DNA from: a virus
DNA: 48,870 nucleotides
IMG/VR virus record: IMGVR_UViG_3300036761_001677
Coordinates: 1 to 48,870 of that record
Direction: 5' to 3' (one strand)
Every line of letters begins with the position of its first letter. The stretch's first letter is position 1. The translations under genes were made by a program, and so were the position numbers. Positions 29,409-37,735 of this stretch are shown here, one piece after another. Under the pieces are notes generated by a model. It did no database searches. It was not told the origin of the DNA and saw only the letters and a list, made by a program, of their open reading frames with translations.

Positions 29409-31746
29409 TGAGCTTCCCCATTTCCCCCATGTTGGGGCCGGACTTCTGTTCGACAGGCCACTGGAATACCATTCCGTTTGGTGCCGTAACAGGAGACTCC
29501 ATGACCTCCTTGACAATCTTGGCGACTGTCTCTGCTCGAGAAGTAGGAGTCTCGATATAGAACGAGTCATGCAGTTGTAGTATTATTTTGTCCTTATCCC
29601 TATCAAGTTCCTTGTCGAGCTGTGCAAAATGGTAGTGCATTACATCGCTCACTACACTTTGGATTGGAAAGTTCACTGCTTCCCTTAAGTTCGCTTGTGT
29701 TGGCTTGTTTGTGAACCACCTAATCCTGCCGAATGGGTTTGTGATCTTCTGCTTTTCCCTCATTTCGATCTCTATGCCTGTCTTATAAGCAAATAGTGCA
29801 GGGTGCTTCGCCCACAGGTTTACAAGTGCTTGTCTAATGTTGGCTCTTTGCATCAACTCCAAAGGGCATACTCTCTCAATCTCCTGTCCTTCAGATCCAT
29901 AAACGATCCCATATATAAAGTTCTTGATGAATGTTCTGTGCTTCTCTATGTACTCCCCATAGACATCGAGCATGTTCAAAGCATGAATGTCGTCGCCTCG
30001 CTCAAATGCCCCGAGCCACGGTATATCGTGAGCGATAGTAGCAAATATCCTAAGCTCAACTTGCGAATGATCACTCTCCACGATGGTACAACCAGGCTCG
30101 GCTGCGTACAGCGTTCGTATAAAACCAGTCTTGTCCCGTGCTGGATTCGGGAGATTCTGAAGATTAGGATCACTGCTATTGAATCTGCCCGTAACCGTTC
30201 CGTGTAAAGTGAAAGTGCTATGGACTCTCCCATCAAGACCGATCGGGGGGTCAATGTAAGTTGAACGAATCTTCTCTGCTTCCCGATAGTCCAGTAGGAG
30301 TGAAGGGACACGACTTTCAGGATGCCGAATTGTGAGCTTTTTAAGTACATCCTCATTTGTTGATAGTGCCTCCCCACTTCCAGTCTTGACACCCGAACGA
30401 AGTTTGAGCGTCTTGAAGAGCATCTCCGACACTTGCTTTGGAGAGTTCAGGTTAATCCCGGGTGATAAGCCAAGAGTCTCAATTTCGTCCTTCAATTCTG
30501 CAAGGTGAGTTGAGAGCTTTCCAAGTACCTCGTCACGACGTGCAGCATCGAAGCGTATGCCGTTTACGGCCATTCTTGCCGTGGGAATGACTGCCCCATT
30601 CAGAACATCGAGGAGCCAGCCCAGTCCTAAAGTCTTGGCTTCTGCTTCAAGCGCAGGTTTGACAAGGTGCAGAACAATACCGTCCCTTGCATTGTACCTT
30701 CTGAAATCAAAGTCGGAGCCGGTACCCTTGCTCAACTTCCATGCTGGATAATCAGAGAACGTTGAAACGATGAAAGCGAGATCATGGGCGGCAGGTTGAT
30801 AGATCAAATAATGCGCAAGGATAATATCGAACACTGGCCCAACGACCTCGAAGCCATGGTTTATTAGAACCGAAATATCGAATATCCCGTACTGGAATAT
30901 CTTGAGAACATTGGAGTTCTCGAGGATCCCTCCAATAGCCTGTATGATTCTTAGTTCCTCTTCCTCGGTCTTCCACGCCCAGTTCCCTGCCTCAGTTATC
31001 ATAGGCACAACAAAGGCTTCTGATGCAGAATGCGCAAAACAGATGCACTTTAGGGGTGTCTCTGTTGCCTTGGCATGGTACGTCTCGATGTCAATCGCGA
31101 GTTCCAATCTCTTCCCGTTCGCTGTTTCTCGGTCAACTCGCATCCGGAACTCTTCAACCTCAAGGACAGTTGGGAAGGTGAAGAACTTTTCAGCAGGTTG
31201 AGGGACCTGCATCCCCGTCGCGTAGCGGCGGATCTTCTTCCAGTCTCGTACTGAGGTATCAAACTCGACCCAATCTCGAGCTACATAACCTGGGTGCCAT
31301 GTTGGAACAGCAAGCCCGTAACTCGTACTCCAGATAGCCCCCCTTGCTGCACTAATGGGTGCATCAATTCCGAGAGCATGGAGGGAAGTGTTACCAACAG
31401 GTACAAGGATCTTCTTATTTCGCAGCCCCTGCAATTCGGAAAGAAGTCTTGGTGTACACAGGGATATTGCTCGCTGAGCTGCCGCAGTCTTAATGATATT
31501 TCCTGGAGGTCTACACTGAAGGACATTGAGGAATGAACAGTCCTCCCTTGATAGTCCTGCTCTCTTCTGAATCCTGTCTTGAAGTTGTCCTGTTGTTCCG
31601 ACGAACGGCTTTCCATACTTCTCCTCATGTTCACCTGGAGCTTCACCAATGACTACGATCGGCGCTCCTGGGCGTATCTCCGATGGAACAATCCGTTTAC
31701 CTGCGAACGGGCATTCTGCGCAGTTGCTCAATGTCCACCCCCTCAT
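29401..31746 (-). CDS. UDG - DNA polymerase A fusion
   Basis: A 781-aa protein joining two enzymes. Residues 1-170 form a family-4-type uracil-DNA glycosylase: C9-x2-C12, GEAPG (34-38), PFVG (47-50), C78 and C97 (cluster ligands) and HPG at 151-153. The rest is a family A polymerase: 3'-5' exonuclease start (LAIDIETYHA), motif A ESDHSQVELR, motif B with NFIYGIVYG, and motif C LHDS at about 725-728, where E of the usual HDE is Ser. It copies the phage genome; the UDG part may remove or guard against uracil. Confidence 0.9.
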   Translation of the reverse strand: MRGWTLSNCAECPFAGKRIVPSEIRPGAPIVVIGEAPGEHEEKYGKPFVGTTGQLQDRIQKRAGLSREDCSFLNVLQCRPPGNIIKTAAAQRAISLCTPRLLSELQGLRNKKILVPVGNTSLHALGIDAPISAARGAIWSTSYGLAVPTWHPGYVARDWVEFDTSVRDWKKIRRYATGMQVPQPAEKFFTFPTVLEVEEFRMRVDRETANGKRLELAIDIETYHAKATETPLKCICFAHSASEAFVVPMITEAGNWAWKTEEEELRIIQAIGGILENSNVLKIFQYGIFDISVLINHGFEVVGPVFDIILAHYLIYQPAAHDLAFIVSTFSDYPAWKLSKGTGSDFDFRRYNARDGIVLHLVKPALEAEAKTLGLGWLLDVLNGAVIPTARMAVNGIRFDAARRDEVLGKLSTHLAELKDEIETLGLSPGINLNSPKQVSEMLFKTLKLRSGVKTGSGEALSTNEDVLKKLTIRHPESRVPSLLLDYREAEKIRSTYIDPPIGLDGRVHSTFTLHGTVTGRFNSSDPNLQNLPNPARDKTGFIRTLYAAEPGCTIVESDHSQVELRIFATIAHDIPWLGAFERGDDIHALNMLDVYGEYIEKHRTFIKNFIYGIVYGSEGQEIERVCPLELMQRANIRQALVNLWAKHPALFAYKTGIEIEMREKQKITNPFGRIRWFTNKPTQANLREAVNFPIQSVVSDVMHYHFAQLDKELDRDKDKIILQLHDSFYIETPTSRAETVAKIVKEVMESPVTAPNGMVFQWPVEQKSGPNMGEMGKLNG

Positions 31747-32209
31747 GGATCACGACTACATACATGACGATAAACCAAAGGTCCTTTTCAGCCAGTTCCA
31801 TTCTATACCCTATCCAGAGGGCACGAGGATCATAGAATATGGAGGCATGTACGGGACTATCGTCAAACCAATGAGCTATCTGTATAAAGGTTGGGTTCCC
31901 TCGATACCATCCCAATAGCTCGTAGCATTCCCAGTCCTCCCAATATCCATCTACTTCTATCCCGAGCAGATCCAAGAAGATCTCTATTCTATCCTGCTTT
32001 TCTTCAAGGGGTATTACGAAGTGCGAAATCCCCCCATTCTCGATCTGGAGCGGCATTATTACATCTGCCATTTCGTTCAGCCAAAATGAACGAATGAATG
32101 GCTCCAGGCCTCTCTCCCTCCGTGCCATGTTGAAGACCTCCACGGACATATCCGCGGAGGTCATGATGGCAACGAATAGGAAGAGACTACTGAACAGTCT
32201 CTTCTTCAT
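31697..32209 (-). CDS. Secreted CAP-domain protein
   Basis: The start is ATG 32209, giving a signal peptide (MKKRLFSSLFLFVAIMTSAD). The remainder follows the CAP (SCP/PR1) pattern: N-x-A-RRERGL-x2-F, SH in GGISHF, a YEL, W-x2-SPVH, then IGY and DLWFIVM. CAP domains are extracellular, usually with lytic or sterol-binding roles, and are unusual in phages. It overlaps the polymerase gene by 50 nt. It may be a secreted effector or an odd tail-associated protein. Confidence 0.68.
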   Translation of the reverse strand: MKKRLFSSLFLFVAIMTSADMSVEVFNMARRERGLEPFIRSFWLNEMADVIMPLQIENGGISHFVIPLEEKQDRIEIFLDLLGIEVDGYWEDWECYELLGWYRGNPTFIQIAHWFDDSPVHASIFYDPRALWIGYRMELAEKDLWFIVMYVVVIHEGVDIEQLRRMPVRR

Positions 32210-32423
32210 TCTTCTGTCCTGTTGCCGGCATTGCAGGCCTTGGTATATCGAGCTCAATGGGAACTGGTGAGACAGTTCTTTCGACAAGTCGCCCATCCAT
32301 AATTACGTCCTTCACCCCGAGCCTGCATCTATGCCTTTCGAGAGACTTCACGATCTCTTCTTCACACGCACGGGATCTTTCAGCCATTGCAAGCTCTCTC
32401 GGCGTAAGTATAAGTTTGTTCAT
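32187..32423 (-). CDS. Unknown helical protein (78 aa)
   Basis: ATG at 32423 overlapping the preceding gene's TAA region. The first half is helical (ELAMAERSRACEEEIVKSLE) and the rest is Pro-rich. No family is recognised. Confidence 0.7.
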   Translation of the reverse strand: MNKLILTPRELAMAERSRACEEEIVKSLERHRCRLGVKDVIMDGRLVERTVSPVPIELDIPRPAMPATGQKNEEETVQ

Positions 32424-32770
32424 TTTATTAGCACTCCTATTGTGATACCAAGTAGTCCGGCGATAACAAATGTCACCGACCCAACTAAGAACTCTTCCCA
32501 GTTCTTATTCTTTAGTTGTTCGTCTTTCTGAAGACCCAACTTCGTAAGGTCCGCTATTTGACCCTGCAGGATTGGAACGGTTTCCATGGCAACAACGGCC
32601 TTTTCCAGTCCAGAGCGTGTCATAAAAAAGCCGGACATACCCGATAGTGTCTCGTAGCCAACGTACGGGGTGGGGAGAACGATCGGTGTTGCGTCTGGAA
32701 CCTGTGCGCCAACTGTCAACAAGAAGCTCAGCATCATGAACAAGCTGGTTAAAACGAGTTTTGCTCTCAT
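32420..32770 (-). CDS. Membrane/secreted lysis-type protein (116 aa)
   Basis: A signal-like N-terminus (KLVLTSLFMMLSFLLTVGAQ), a periplasmic helical region (about 55-90) and a C-terminal transmembrane helix (about 92-115, FLVGSVTFVIAGLLGITIGVL). No lipobox Cys is visible, so it is not a u-spanin of the classic kind. Paired with 32767-33045 and close to other membrane genes, it may act in envelope disruption. Confidence 0.6.
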   Translation of the reverse strand: MRAKLVLTSLFMMLSFLLTVGAQVPDATPIVLPTPYVGYETLSGMSGFFMTRSGLEKAVVAMETVPILQGQIADLTKLGLQKDEQLKNKNWEEFLVGSVTFVIAGLLGITIGVLIK

Positions 32771-33045
32771 GTGCCATCCTCCTTCTTCGAGCCCTTCGCG
32801 AGCTCATTGAAGTGCTGTGCCAGCGCATCGTTTGACTCTTTGGAGATCTCCTCCGAGGTCTTTGCGATTTGAGCATCAGCTTCTGCCTTTAGGTGATCTG
32901 CTTCCGTTGCGAACGATGTTTTGGTTGGGGTGGAAGTCGGCCATTGGAGTCTCTTCGGAAGGTACTTCTTCACTGAGATCCACCCCACTCCGAGAATCCC
33001 CAGGATCATTACTATGATCCATCCCCAGTCTTTCATGAACTGCAT
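32767..33045 (-). CDS. Inner-membrane spanin-like protein (92 aa)
   Basis: The start is the ATG at 33045 with AGGAG 8 nt upstream; a TTG two codons earlier is not preferred. N-terminal transmembrane helix (about 8-26, WGWIIVMILGILGVGW) and a periplasmic charged helical region (HLKAEADAQIAKTSEE). This is the form of an i-spanin. It overlaps the downstream membrane gene by 4 nt and the 163-aa gene above it by 170 nt in another frame. Confidence 0.6.
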   Translation of the reverse strand: MQFMKDWGWIIVMILGILGVGWISVKKYLPKRLQWPTSTPTKTSFATEADHLKAEADAQIAKTSEEISKESNDALAQHFNELAKGSKKEDGT

Positions 33046-33367
33046 CTTCAATCTCCTTCTGGAGCCTCTCCAGTTCCATATCGAGGTATTTCACTGCCCA
33101 CCGTGGTGGGTTCCAGTTTCTCACCTTTCCAGTGAGCATTGACTTCAGAGCTCGTCCTTCGGCGATCTCTCTTGCTCGAAGTCGGTTCCATTGATCTCGG
33201 GGGCTACATAGGCTGACACCAACGTAGACCCTTCCATCGGAGGGTCCGATGTGGGCAACAATACATCCAATGGGAGTTCCAGTTGGCCTTCGTCCTGGAA
33301 CCACTGGAACCCCTTTGTCCAGTCCTGTTCTGATATATCGGATGATAGGAAAATTGATCCTCCCCAT
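32876..33367 (-). CDS. Phage protein overlapping both neighbours (163 aa)
   Basis: The start is the ATG at 33367 with AGGAG 8 nt upstream, 223 nt inside the methyltransferase gene. Residues 20-112 fit a recurring phage pattern of P-x3-P-G-x(5)-P-I-G-x(2)-V-A, then VYVGVSLCSPRDQWNR, IAEGRAL and helices. Residues 108-163 overlap the i-spanin-like gene and are low-complexity. Only about 100 nt of the gene are not shared with another frame. Confidence 0.6.
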   Translation of the reverse strand: MGRINFPIIRYIRTGLDKGVPVVPGRRPTGTPIGCIVAHIGPSDGRVYVGVSLCSPRDQWNRLRAREIAEGRALKSMLTGKVRNWNPPRWAVKYLDMELERLQKEIEDAVHERLGMDHSNDPGDSRSGVDLSEEVPSEETPMADFHPNQNIVRNGSRSPKGRS

Positions 33368-34239
33368 TTACCCAGCTCCTTCTGCAGTTCATCATTTGCC
33401 AGTTTACAGTACTCCTCACTTAGCTCTGTACCAAGTGAGTGACGTGCTAAGCGGTTAGCCGCTATTGCAGTCCTACCTGAACCCATGAATGGATCAAATA
33501 CCAGGCCACTCTCCGGACAGCAAGCAATGATGGGCCTTGCAATAAGTCCCTGAGGATAAGGTGCCTTGTGTGGAACTTTGTCCTTGTTTGTAGGAACAAT
33601 CCATACGTCTCCACAGTCCACTCCTCCTTCGAGGATATCGTCCGTTTTAGAACTCATGTCCCCGATCATACCGCGCATGCGGGAGGTCTCGGTCTGCTTG
33701 CTCTTGTTGAAGTTGTACTGCATTCGCTGCACAGTGTTCAGACGCGATGGTATGTTCGTCGCGTCACGATTAAAGAAGTACTCAGCCTGCAGAACAAACC
33801 AATAAAAGAACTCATACTTTCGGGTGAACCTATTCACCACTGACTCGGGTTGTGGATCTGGCTTATACCAGATCACTTTGTTCTTCAGTTTGAATCCTGC
33901 TGCGATCATCCCGAGGCAGAACTTTTCGGGAACCATCAATGGCCCACCTCTGTAGGTATCGTCGATGTTCACCCATACTGAGCCTGTCGGCTTCATCTTT
34001 GGCTTTATAGCCATGAACACATCCACGAGAGCCTGGACGAACTCCTCAACGGTTTGCTCTCGTCCAATCTCCCGTGAATCTGGTGTTCCCCCCAGACCAG
34101 ATGTGTACTTTCGTAGCTTGAAGTAGGGGGGCGACGTAACGCACAGGTCAATGAAATGGTCCGGGAACTGTTTGACCAGTTCCCGGACGTCACCCTGGTA
34201 CGTTTTGTCTACGGCAAAGCCGTTAGACGACGTACTCAA
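33145..34239 (-). CDS. DNA methyltransferase, N4-cytosine/N6-adenine class
   Basis: A 364-aa beta-class DNA methyltransferase. The catalytic motif IV is TSPPY (35-39) and the SAM-binding motif I is DPFMGSGRT (249-257), in the order of the beta class. TSPPY is common in N4C enzymes. It likely modifies phage DNA against host restriction. The domain ends near residue 290; the last 74 residues overlap the 163-aa gene. Confidence 0.9.
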   Translation of the reverse strand: MSTSSNGFAVDKTYQGDVRELVKQFPDHFIDLCVTSPPYFKLRKYTSGLGGTPDSREIGREQTVEEFVQALVDVFMAIKPKMKPTGSVWVNIDDTYRGGPLMVPEKFCLGMIAAGFKLKNKVIWYKPDPQPESVVNRFTRKYEFFYWFVLQAEYFFNRDATNIPSRLNTVQRMQYNFNKSKQTETSRMRGMIGDMSSKTDDILEGGVDCGDVWIVPTNKDKVPHKAPYPQGLIARPIIACCPESGLVFDPFMGSGRTAIAANRLARHSLGTELSEEYCKLANDELQKELGKWGGSIFLSSDISEQDWTKGFQWFQDEGQLELPLDVLLPTSDPPMEGSTLVSAYVAPEINGTDFEQERSPKDEL

Positions 34240-34648
34240 CGTTTCTGTATTCCTTTCCGTCCTTGATGTTCGGCGTGAGCTTCACCTGGAAGGGCCCGGA
34301 TGCAAGAAGCAGATCGAGGTTGATCCGTCCCTTGGCCATCGGAGAGTCCTTGTCGTCCCTTGAAAGGAGGCCGGAGGCAACGAGCAGTCTCTTCAACCGC
34401 CACGCCGCGTTCCCAGTCAGGTAAACCCTGTCACGGATCTTCCGACCAGCCGGGTCGGTGGAGCCATGCTCATCAGGCTGCTTCTGTGCAGGGCCAGCCT
34501 TTACGGTGAGCTCGAGCTGGATGAACTCCTTGTCGTTCTCGAACTTCTGCTCATAGGGCTCTTGGATCTGCACCGTATAGGTGCCAGGATCCAACTGCAC
34601 GAATGAGAGGGGAGTGTTCTCGAAGTTCGGGATATTTATCTCTGCCAT
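34223..34648 (-). CDS. DUF669-like DNA metabolism protein
   Basis: A 141-aa protein with P-G-x-Y-x-V-x-I (DPGTYTVQI), a Gly-Arg-type segment and YLTGNAAWRLKRLLVASGL, as in DUF669 proteins that accompany phage recombinases and are thought to bind ssDNA. Sits beside Sak4-like and nuclease genes, which supports the assignment. Confidence 0.72.
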   Translation of the reverse strand: MAEINIPNFENTPLSFVQLDPGTYTVQIQEPYEQKFENDKEFIQLELTVKAGPAQKQPDEHGSTDPAGRKIRDRVYLTGNAAWRLKRLLVASGLLSRDDKDSPMAKGRINLDLLLASGPFQVKLTPNIKDGKEYRNVEYVV

Positions 34649-34658
34649 TGCTTTGCTC

Positions 34659-35405
34659 CTATGATTGTGTGATCTTTGCTACTTCTATTCCAGAACGCTT
34701 TCCAGATGTGAATTTGCTCCAAATCGTAGGGAAATCGTTTGGTTCCACCATGTCGAGTGTTGTTGTTCTGTCCTTTGCTGGAAACCCATCTGCTTCAACA
34801 GTACTTAGCCAATAACGAGCTTGTCGCTTTCCGTTATTGAATAGAGCTTCCTGCTTTGCATATAGAACCATATCGAAGGCCCCAGGCCCTGCCTTCCTAT
34901 ATGCCCCGAGTATGTCTGGTCCCCAGAGGCGAGCTTTGGTGTCCTTATCATCACGAGTGTCTTGTCGAGCAGTCGCTATGATATTCACCTTGAGCTTATT
35001 TCCAAGGGACAGCATCTGGTTCATACACATCCTGGTCATATCAGTGACCAGCCCCCAATCCTGTATCCTTAGGACAGTCTGGTGAGTGATGTCCTTGACC
35101 TTTTTATAGACCAGGAAACACAACTCTGATATCCCATCTAAACAGAGCGTCTTGAATGGGGGAACTCTTCCAAGTTCCACATCTGCCAGCGCCCTAAGGT
35201 AGTCGTCATAGTCCAAGAAGGTAGAGTAACCCCCCTTGATCCCTGCAATCCGCAGTCCGATTAGCCCCTCCTCCGTACATAGAAAGTGAGGTTCTGGAGC
35301 GGTTCCACAGAACCAGGTCTTTCCTGAACCCCATGGCCCGTAGACCATGATCTTCAGTTGAAACGTGGTGAGGTCAATGTCCTCTATCCTCTTATGTTCT
35401 GGCAC
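34659..35405 (-). CDS. Sak4-type recombinase/ATPase
   Basis: A 248-aa RecA-fold protein with Walker A GPWGSGKT (23-30) and the Walker-B-type FKTLCLDGISELC. Sak4 proteins are phage ssDNA-annealing ATPases for recombination. Start GTG at 35405. Next to DUF669 and Cas4-like nuclease in one leftward transcript. Confidence 0.8.
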   Translation of the reverse strand: MPEHKRIEDIDLTTFQLKIMVYGPWGSGKTWFCGTAPEPHFLCTEEGLIGLRIAGIKGGYSTFLDYDDYLRALADVELGRVPPFKTLCLDGISELCFLVYKKVKDITHQTVLRIQDWGLVTDMTRMCMNQMLSLGNKLKVNIIATARQDTRDDKDTKARLWGPDILGAYRKAGPGAFDMVLYAKQEALFNNGKRQARYWLSTVEADGFPAKDRTTTLDMVEPNDFPTIWSKFTSGKRSGIEVAKITQS

Positions 35406-35416
35406 AAAGCGCCTCC

Positions 35417-36292
35417 CTAAGTTTGTGGCTCATCCGGCTCAGGCTTTCCCTGCCGTTCCACGAAAGCTGTGCCAATTAGCCCCTCAGCGTATGAAGAACC
35501 AAAGCACAGATCCAGGTACTGACATGGCCTGTTGAACAGAAAGCAAGCTCCTGTATTACGAGGCCATATTGCGTCAGGGTTTGAGACCTTCTCTGCGATC
35601 TCATTTAGAACAAATCCAGATTCCTTCTTGAACCGTCCAATGTCCTCATCAGTTTTCATAACGAGGGCTTGGCGGAACTCATTGGAGGATTTGTAGGATC
35701 GCAGAATGTTGAAGATAATGCCATCCACAGGCTCATTCTGGTGAACGACATTCCAGAGCCAAATGTAGCCGGTACCCTGATCGGATACACCTAATGCTCT
35801 GCTGAGAGAACTCATCGACCATCCAGTTGTTTTGTGATCCACTATGTATGTTCTACTATTGGCTCGAGCAACCAAATCCATTCGGCCGGTGAACTTATCA
35901 CCAGTTTCAGGAAAGGTGTACTCTACTGGTACTTCGACTTCGAGTATCTCCCATGGCTCCATAGGGTATTCGACAGCGTACGCCTGGAGAAGTATTTGAC
36001 CCCTAATGAGATCATCATCATACTTCTCCGTGTCCATGTACTGATCTCTGTCAGCTTCCATTCCATTTCTGAACGCGAGTTGTGCTGAGGCAAGTTTAGT
36101 ATCGAAGTCCTTACCTTCCTTGATAGCTTCGTACCAAGCAGCAAGCGCAGAATGGATATTGGTACCGAAGATAAGAGCTGGCGCCTTGGTCGCTGGCTCG
36201 AGAGCGCGAGGATACTTCCAGTAGAAGTACTGTTGGCACCTCAAATAATCGGCCAGAAAGTGAAAGCCGCTCTCAGAAGCCTGACCAGGCAT
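35417..36292 (-). CDS. Cas4/RecB-type nuclease
   Basis: A 291-aa PD-(D/E)XK nuclease: H47 in GTNIHSAL, GRMDLVA (D139), IVDHKTT (D152, K154), and Q-x3-Y at 172-176. C19, C250, C257 and C263 form a probable 4Fe-4S cluster, as in Cas4 and AddB. It likely processes DNA ends for recombination with the Sak4-type protein. Confidence 0.85.
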   Translation of the reverse strand: MPGQASESGFHFLADYLRCQQYFYWKYPRALEPATKAPALIFGTNIHSALAAWYEAIKEGKDFDTKLASAQLAFRNGMEADRDQYMDTEKYDDDLIRGQILLQAYAVEYPMEPWEILEVEVPVEYTFPETGDKFTGRMDLVARANSRTYIVDHKTTGWSMSSLSRALGVSDQGTGYIWLWNVVHQNEPVDGIIFNILRSYKSSNEFRQALVMKTDEDIGRFKKESGFVLNEIAEKVSNPDAIWPRNTGACFLFNRPCQYLDLCFGSSYAEGLIGTAFVERQGKPEPDEPQT

Positions 36293-36555
36293 TAGTCCTC
36301 GCTACTCGCGGTACCGGCCCGAAGTTTTCCGATAGGCGGCCAAAAGATCCGCTCTCCGGAAACCACGATGTAGGACTCATGCTCCTTCCGATTCTTGTTG
36401 TCAATGGTCTTCACGGAATAACCCTTTGGGACAACCTCCAAAGGATCTCCACCGGGCGGTACAATCGCAACCACGATTCCCGACCGCTTGATCGGTGCCT
36501 CGCCCTCGACTTTCGAGGACCAGTTCACCGTGTCACCGAACTTGTACCTTTCCAT
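36292..36555 (-). CDS. Unknown small protein (87 aa)
   Basis: ATG with GGAGG 5 nt upstream. A beta-type protein with KFGDTVNWSSKVEG, then SGIVVAIVPPGG and SYIVVSGERIFWPP. No family is recognised. Its stop overlaps the ATG of the nuclease. Confidence 0.75.
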   Translation of the reverse strand: MERYKFGDTVNWSSKVEGEAPIKRSGIVVAIVPPGGDPLEVVPKGYSVKTIDNKNRKEHESYIVVSGERIFWPPIGKLRAGTASSED

Positions 36556-36586
36556 AGGTACCTCCTGTAAGAAAGATTTTGGAGAG

Positions 36587-36678
36587 TGGAGATGGACGGA
36601 ATCGAACCGTCATTCATAGAGAGATACGGGCGCTATTAGACGGAGCCGTTCGTTTTCTATGAACCTCCGCGCATCCCC
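36587..36678 (-). tRNA. tRNA-like element, not resolved
   Basis: On the minus strand, GACGG-TTCGATT-CCGTC (36611-36595) is a good T-arm. It is followed by CATCTCC and A at 36587, and GGGGATG (36678-36672) pairs with it (7 bp, one G-U). Total 92 nt. The D- and anticodon arms do not fold convincingly; the best anticodon loop is GTCTAAT (CTA), with mismatches in its stem. No CCA is encoded. It may be a degenerate tRNA, an attachment-site relic or another tRNA-like RNA. Confidence 0.4.
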
Positions 36679-36711
36679 AAAAGAACCCCCTTCCGTCTCA
36701 CTTGAAGGGGG
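36679..36711 (-). terminator. Terminator on the minus strand before the tRNA-like element
   Basis: CCCCCTTC (minus, 36711-36704) and GAAGGGGG (36693-36686) form a strong stem with a 10-nt loop, followed by TTCTTTT. It follows the gene at 36770 and directly precedes the tRNA-like element. The genes further left would need readthrough or another promoter. Confidence 0.65.
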
Positions 36712-36769
36712 AGAAGTCCTCTCGTCCTTAACCTGACGTGCCAGGGATCCGAGGAACTTCTTTTTTATC

Positions 36770-37009
36770 CTAATCGACCATCTTTGTGATGACCTCTTTC
36801 AAATGATAGCGAAAGTATAATCGATCCTTCTTTGGACCTTTGAACTTCTTATTGTCTCTAACGAGTGTAGTTCCTTCATAATGATAACCTTCGGGCTTTT
36901 CGAACTCGATGATGCGCTTCTCAGCTTCGCTACGAGGAACACCCTGATTCATCAGATCTCGGACGCCCTCCTCTTTGTCCTTATAGATTTTGCGGGTTTG
37001 TGTGTCCAT
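36770..37009 (-). CDS. Unknown small basic protein (79 aa)
   Basis: ATG at 37009, only 1 nt from the stop of the vWA gene. Charged, with helix (SEAEKRIIEFEKPEGY) and a basic C-terminus. No family is recognised. It may be coupled to the vWA gene. Confidence 0.7.
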   Translation of the reverse strand: MDTQTRKIYKDKEEGVRDLMNQGVPRSEAEKRIIEFEKPEGYHYEGTTLVRDNKKFKGPKKDRLYFRYHLKEVITKMVD

Positions 37010-37010
37010 C

Positions 37011-37580
37011 CTACTGCCTCATTTCAAGACGGAGCCTCGAAACACTTGATGAAACTTGAGCGAAAGCCTTTCGCACACCTTCTTTATCTGTGCGAAAGTT
37101 GATCGCTTTCTTTTCATCAATGCCCAGTTGAATCGCTGTCTCTTGGAATAGTTCACTGGCACCAAGAAATATGAACTCCCAGCCCATGCTCCGGCATTTG
37201 TCAACCATGTGCTTTGTCGTAGCCCAGGTCCATTTGCGAGAGTTCGCTTCCTCACCATCAGTGAGCAGTACAATAACCATATGGGGTTTTGGATCGAGTT
37301 TGTCATAACCACGGAGCATCTTTTCAAGCGTATCCCCGAGGGCATCAAGAAGTGCTGTTCCTCCTGAGGGACGATAGTTCTTCTCATCGAGTGGAGGGCA
37401 CTCCATTATATTGCCTGAGTAGATGTCCTCAACGAATGAATTGAAAACGCGTAGCGTAACTTTTGCAGAATCACCGAGCTTCTGTTGATCCCGTAGGAAT
37501 CCATTGAAGCCCGACATTGCATCGACCTTTATGCAGCCCATCGAGCCACTCTTGTCGATGATCATTGCTATGCGAGTCAT
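37011..37580 (-). CDS. von Willebrand factor A-domain protein
   Basis: A 189-aa vWA domain. The metal-ion-dependent adhesion site is visible: D9-x-S-x-S13 (DKSGSM), T in SGGTALLDA and D in LLTDGEE. vWA proteins mediate protein-protein contacts; in phages they occur with MoxR-type ATPases or in takeover functions. No AAA partner is adjacent. AAGGAG precedes the ATG. It is the first larger gene behind the 37.9 kb promoter. Confidence 0.85.
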   Translation of the reverse strand: MTRIAMIIDKSGSMGCIKVDAMSGFNGFLRDQQKLGDSAKVTLRVFNSFVEDIYSGNIMECPPLDEKNYRPSGGTALLDALGDTLEKMLRGYDKLDPKPHMVIVLLTDGEEANSRKWTWATTKHMVDKCRSMGWEFIFLGASELFQETAIQLGIDEKKAINFRTDKEGVRKAFAQVSSSVSRLRLEMRQ

Positions 37581-37605
37581 TCGTTCTCCTTCTCTGTAAA
37601 AGGAA

Positions 37606-37735
37606 GGGTGCCAGACAGAATGAGCGGGGGAACATGCAACGCATGTGAGTCGCTCCTGGCACCCCTTTGAGTAGTTCAGGCATATGTGACTGAACTACCC
37701 AAAATAAAGAAAGCCTCCCGAACGAGAAGCCTAAG
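37606..37735 (-). ncRNA. Structured leader upstream of the vWA gene
   Basis: Three stem-loops in order of minus-strand transcription: (1) about 37735-37705, a GCTTCTC/GGGAGGC stem followed by TTTCTTTATTTT, a terminator-type element; (2) GTAGTTCAG/CTGAACTAC (37698-37671), a 9-bp perfect stem with 10-nt loop; (3) a 59-nt compound hairpin (37664-37606) with nested stems GGGTGCCAG, GAGCG and ACATGC. They lie between the promoter and the vWA start. An attenuator or ligand- or protein-responsive leader is plausible. Confidence 0.55.

Noticed and set aside
36587-36678. Amber-suppressor tRNA with recoded TAG
   Set aside because: The anticodon stem is poor and TAG is used as a normal stop in several genes.
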